Assembly: GCA_947624335.1 (NCBI GenBank)
Contig: CANQJX010000126.1
Coordinates: forward strand, 1 to 5,566
Source: an uncultured Marvinbryantia sp.
Lineage (GTDB): Bacteria; Bacillota; Clostridia; Lachnospirales; Lachnospiraceae
DNA length: 5,566 bases
Direction: 5' to 3'
Shown here: positions 1 through 5,566 of the stretch, in pieces
Position numbering within the stretch: position 1 is the stretch's first letter
How the letters are laid out: each line of letters begins with the position of its first letter
The notes under the pieces: model-generated
Told to the model about the DNA's origin: nothing
What the model saw: the letters and a program-made list of their open reading frames with translations, nothing else
Databases searched by the model: none
Translations under genes and position numbers: made by a program

Positions 1-3095
<3,095 letters not shown>

Positions 3096-3107
3096 AAAAG
3101 CAATCAC

Positions 3108-3136
3108 AAACGGCACTGCAGGGCAGTGCCGTTTTT
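3108..3136 (+). terminator. Intrinsic terminator after rpoC
   Basis: A perfect 12-bp stem pairs AAACGGCACTGC (3108-3119) with GCAGTGCCGTTT (3123-3134) around an AGG loop. It ends in a TTTTT run at 3132-3136 whose first three bases also pair in the stem. It begins 12 bp after the rpoC stop. The GC-rich inner stem plus T-run is a typical Rho-independent terminator and should end the rpoBC transcript. On the opposite strand the T-run is only TTT before a G, so strong bidirectional action is unlikely. Confidence 0.93.
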
Positions 3137-3156
3137 GGCCGCATTCTTTTTCATAA

Positions 3157-3185
3157 TTGAAACACAGGCGGAAGTATGTTAAGAT
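3157..3185 (+). promoter_or_regulatory. Putative sigma-A promoter for the murE-priA unit
   Basis: A TTGAAA -35 box (3157-3162, 5 of 6 to TTGACA) is followed by a 17-bp spacer and a TAAGAT -10 box (3180-3185, 4 of 6 to TATAAT). The -10 is preceded by TG plus one base (3177-3179), the extended -10 signature. The predicted start site is near 3191-3193, giving a leader of about 25 nt, enough for the ribosome site and little else. It lies just downstream of the rpoC terminator, where a new transcription unit needs a promoter. Confidence 0.72.
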
Positions 3186-3203
3186 AAAGTATCAAAAAAG
3201 CAG

Positions 3204-3207
3204 GGAG
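3204..3207 (+). promoter_or_regulatory. Ribosome binding site deciding the Mur ligase start
   Basis: GGAG (within AGGGAG, 3202-3207) sits 9 nt before the ATG at 3217. The frame is also open upstream to a TTG at 3157, but that TTG is the -35 box itself, and a protein starting there would begin inside the promoter with a basic, non-conserved leader. The ATG at 3217, opening the MKLSKLLE segment, is therefore the start. Confidence 0.88.
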
Positions 3208-3216
3208 AATAAGAAC

Positions 3217-4689
3217 ATGAAGCTGTCAAAGTTGCTGGAGAGACTGGAATACGAATGCGTTCAGGGAACGCTGGACATAACGGTGAGCGATATTGTGAAC
3301 GACTCCCGGAAAGTAAGTAAGGGATGCCTGTTTTTCTGCATCAAAGGGGCGGTAACGGACGGACATCAGTATGTGCCGGAAGTCGTGGAAAAAGGCGCGA
3401 AGGTTCTGGTTGTACAGGATGCTGTGGAGGCGCCCGCGGACGTGACGGTTCTGAAAGTGCAGGACAGCCGCTACGCCATGGCGCTGATCGCGGCGGCATG
3501 GTACGGACATCCGGCGGAGAAGATGAAGATTATCGGCGTCACCGGCACCAAGGGAAAAACGACGATCACCTATATGATCAAATCCATTCTGGAAGCGGCG
3601 GGGCACAAAACGGGACTGATCGGAACCATTGAGACGATTATCGGCGACCGGAAAATACCGGCGAGCAACACGACGCCGGAATCCATTACGATCCAGCGTT
3701 ATTTTGCGCAGATGGCACAGGAAGGCTGCGACTGCGTGGTGATGGAAGTGTCCTCACAGGGCCTGATGCTGCACCGCACGGCGGGTTTTACATTTGAGAT
3801 CGGCGTATTTACCAATCTTGAGCCGGACCACATAGGACCGGCGGAGCATAAGAGCTTTGAAGAATACCTAAACTGCAAGGCAATGCTGTTCCGGCAGTGC
3901 CGCCTTGGCATTATGAACGCGGACGACGAACACTTAGATGAGATTTTAAAAGGGCACACCTGCGAGGTGGAGACGTTTGGATTTTGCGATACGGCGGATT
4001 TTCGCGCTTCGGAAGCGAAGCTGGTATCCGGGCCGGGTTATCTGGGAATCCGCTACCATGTGACGGGAAAACGCAATTTCCATGTGGAGATCGATATTCC
4101 CGGGATATTCAGTATTTACAACTCGCTTGCGGCAATCGCCGTCTGCGACCGTTTCGGCGTAAAGGAGGCGCAGATGACGGCCGCGCTGCAAACGGCGAAG
4201 GTAAAGGGACGCATCGAGATGATCAAAGTGTCCGATACGTTTACGCTGATGATTGATTACGCCCACAACGCCATGGCGTTAAAAAGCCTGCTGACCACGC
4301 TGAAAGAGTATCAGCCGAAACGTCTGGTCTGCGTGTTTGGCTGCGGCGGGAACCGCGCGCGTTCCCGCAGGTTTGAGATGGGCGAGGTTTCCGGGAAATA
4401 TGCGGATTTTACGATTATCACCTCGGATAATCCCAGATTTGAGGAGCCGGAGGCCATTATCGACGATATTGTAACAGGAATAGAAAAAACAAACGGAACA
4501 TACATCCGGATCACGGACCGCAAGGAGGCGATTGCCTACGCTATCCATCACGGACAGCCGGGGGACGTGATCGTACTTGCAGGGAAAGGGCACGAGGATT
4601 ATCAGGAAATCCGCGGGGTCAAGCATCCTATGGATGAGCGCGTGCTGATCGCGGAAATACTGGAAGAAGACAAAGCAAAGGAAAAGTGA
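3217..4689 (+). CDS. murE: MurE-type Mur ligase, probable UDP-MurNAc-L-Ala-D-Glu:meso-diaminopimelate ligase
   Basis: It encodes 490 residues, a normal length for MurE, the cytoplasmic ATP-dependent enzyme adding the third amino acid to the peptidoglycan stem peptide. The N-terminal UDP-binding domain has the DSRKVSKGCLFFCIKG block. The ATPase P-loop is GTKGKTT (110-116, Lys114). NTTPES (151-156) fits the UDP-substrate loop, followed by MEVSSQ (176-181), a PDH block (203-205) and the likely carbamylated Lys221 in NCKAMLF. GRIE (331-334) and DYAHN (347-351) start the C-terminal domain, followed by GCGGNR (375-380), DNPR (404-407) and GKGHEDY (456-462). In E. coli MurE the DNPR, Gly464 and Glu468 positions contact meso-diaminopimelate, and all are kept here, arguing for that substrate. 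Several other motifs deviate from classical MurE (see findings), so this may be a paralogue beside a canonical murE elsewhere. The start is ATG with GGAG, under its own promoter. priA follows by 8 bp. Confidence 0.87.
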   Translation: MKLSKLLERLEYECVQGTLDITVSDIVNDSRKVSKGCLFFCIKGAVTDGHQYVPEVVEKGAKVLVVQDAVEAPADVTVLKVQDSRYAMALIAAAWYGHPAEKMKIIGVTGTKGKTTITYMIKSILEAAGHKTGLIGTIETIIGDRKIPASNTTPESITIQRYFAQMAQEGCDCVVMEVSSQGLMLHRTAGFTFEIGVFTNLEPDHIGPAEHKSFEEYLNCKAMLFRQCRLGIMNADDEHLDEILKGHTCEVETFGFCDTADFRASEAKLVSGPGYLGIRYHVTGKRNFHVEIDIPGIFSIYNSLAAIAVCDRFGVKEAQMTAALQTAKVKGRIEMIKVSDTFTLMIDYAHNAMALKSLLTTLKEYQPKRLVCVFGCGGNRARSRRFEMGEVSGKYADFTIITSDNPRFEEPEAIIDDIVTGIEKTNGTYIRITDRKEAIAYAIHHGQPGDVIVLAGKGHEDYQEIRGVKHPMDERVLIAEILEEDKAKEK

Positions 4690-4690
4690 G
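4686..4690 (+). promoter_or_regulatory. Weak ribosome site for priA overlapping the murE stop
   Basis: No good GGAGG lies close to the priA ATG. The best nearby match is GTGAG, which overlaps the murE TGA and lies 7 nt before the ATG; it could pair with the GGTGA part of the extended anti-Shine-Dalgarno complement. AAGGAA (4678-4683) is a better purine match but 14 nt away. The weak site and the 8-bp intergenic gap suggest translation coupled to murE. Confidence 0.35.
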
Positions 4691-4697
4691 ACAGCAG

Positions 4698-5566
4698 ATG
4701 TTTGCGGATATTATTGTAAATATCTCCCACGAAAAACTGGATCGCACGTTCCAGTATCTTGTGCCGCAGGAACTTTCCAAAGAGGTATATCCCGGCGCGG
4801 TTGTGCAGGTTCCTTTTGGGAAAGGCGACCGTCTGACGAAAGGCTACATTGTGCGGCTGACGGAAAAACCGGAGTGCGAGCTTTCCCGGATCAAAGAAAT
4901 CCGGGAGGTGTTAAGCGACTGCGCGACGGGCGAGGACCGTCTGGTCGCGCTGGCGGCATGGATGCGCCGGATGTACGGCTCCACGATGATTCAGGCGTTA
5001 AAGACCGTTTTGCCGGCGCGCCAGAAAGTCAGGCGGAAAGAGAAAAAGAGCGTCCGGCTTTTGCTTGCGCAGGACGCGGCAAGAGAAAAGCTTGCGTTTT
5101 ATCAGAAAAAAAATCAGCGCGCGCGCGGCCGCCTGCTGGCAGCGCTGATAGAAGAAACAGAAATACCGTATGAGATTGTGACGGGGAAATTAAATATTTC
5201 TCCCGCAACGATCCGGGCCATGGAGGAGCAGAAAACGGTCGCCTGCGTTTCCGTGACGGTTTACCGCAATCCGCTGCATCAGACGCAGGGCGCGGCGCGC
5301 AAAATAGAATTGAATGACGAACAGCGCGCGGTTGTGGAGGAGATCCGCCGCGGCTGGGACGATCCCGCTTTTCCAACCTGCCTGATCCATGGGGTGACGG
5401 GCAGCGGGAAGACCGAGGTTTATATGGAAATTATCGCCGAGGCGGTGCGCCGCGGCGAACAGGCGATTGTGCTGATTCCGGAGATTGCGCTGACCTACCA
5501 GACGGTCATGCGGTTTTATCGCAGGTTTGGCGAGCGCATCTCTATCATCCATTCCCGCCTGTCGCC
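4698..5566 (+). CDS. priA: Primosomal protein N' (replication restart helicase PriA), 3'-truncated by the window
   Basis: PriA binds stalled or collapsed replication forks, unwinds the lagging-strand end and directs reloading of the replicative helicase. The first 289 residues are present. The opening MFADIIVNISHEKLDRTFQY and the following PGAVVQVPFG segment are typical of the N-terminal 3'-end-binding domain (about 1-105). A linker rich in Lys and Arg (about 107-115) leads into a winged-helix region, with NISPATIRAMEEQ near its end. Helicase lobe 1 starts with KIELNDEQRAVV and carries Walker A GVTGSGKT (232-239, Lys238) followed by EVYM. The next block, VLIPEIALTYQT, is the motif Ia region, and HSRLS ends the window. 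The DEAH-type motif II, the zinc-binding cysteines and lobe 2 lie beyond base 5566. The ATG at 4698 fits the family N-terminus; an in-frame GTG at 4686 is four codons earlier and less likely. It is probably co-transcribed with murE. Confidence 0.95.
   Translation, partial: MFADIIVNISHEKLDRTFQYLVPQELSKEVYPGAVVQVPFGKGDRLTKGYIVRLTEKPECELSRIKEIREVLSDCATGEDRLVALAAWMRRMYGSTMIQALKTVLPARQKVRRKEKKSVRLLLAQDAAREKLAFYQKKNQRARGRLLAALIEETEIPYEIVTGKLNISPATIRAMEEQKTVACVSVTVYRNPLHQTQGAARKIELNDEQRAVVEEIRRGWDDPAFPTCLIHGVTGSGKTEVYMEIIAEAVRRGEQAIVLIPEIALTYQTVMRFYRRFGERISIIHSRLS

Noticed and set aside
3157..3216. TTG at 3157 as the Mur ligase start
   Set aside because: It coincides with the -35 hexamer of the predicted promoter, has no ribosome site, and adds a basic leader not expected for MurE.
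3324..3632. A 102-codon + strand frame inside the Mur ligase gene
   Set aside because: It overlaps the P-loop-coding part of murE in another frame, its translation is Gly/Arg/Asp-rich without a domain, and no plausible ribosome site was noticed.
4874..5173. A 99-codon + strand frame inside priA
   Set aside because: It overlaps the clear PriA frame, has a Gly/Arg/Ala-rich translation and no domain; it is a shadow frame.

Overview
The window holds three genes, all on the + strand, and no RNA genes, mobile elements or CRISPR arrays that I can see. They are the 3' part of rpoC (RNA polymerase beta' subunit), a complete MurE-type Mur ligase gene, and the 5' part of priA (primosomal protein N'). 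The likely source is a low-to-mid-GC Gram-positive bacterium of class Clostridia, plausibly Lachnospiraceae-like with a fairly GC-rich genome. This is inferred from the compact beta' trigger loop without the large proteobacterial insertion, from the MurE sub-type, and from the GGAG ribosome binding site and sigma-A-type promoter. I could not run a search to confirm it.

Layout. Bases 1-3095 are rpoC, entered after its N-terminal zinc-binding and early clamp region. The frame is open from base 3 and carries all the catalytic-core landmarks: clamp helices, switch 2, the NADFDGD active site, the bridge helix, the second zinc site and the trigger loop. It ends in a Glu/Ala-rich acidic tail containing a near-perfect 27-bp direct repeat. 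The 121-bp gap 3096-3216 contains a strong intrinsic terminator for the rpoBC unit, an extended -10 promoter with a 17-bp spacer, and a GGAG ribosome binding site. Bases 3217-4689 encode a 490-residue Mur ligase. After an 8-bp gap, priA runs from 4698 off the end of the window.

Functionally the window is two transcription units. The first ends with the RNA polymerase gene. The second starts with a cell-wall precursor ligase that is apparently co-transcribed with the replication-restart helicase. The Mur ligase is the most interesting gene. Its diaminopimelate signature (DNPR) is canonical, but its P-loop, central-domain and carbamyl-lysine regions diverge from textbook MurE and resemble a separate Firmicutes sub-family. 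Finding rpoC followed by murE-priA, rather than by the usual rpsL-rpsG-fusA ribosomal block, is a second point worth checking. I see nothing that amounts to a previously undescribed system.
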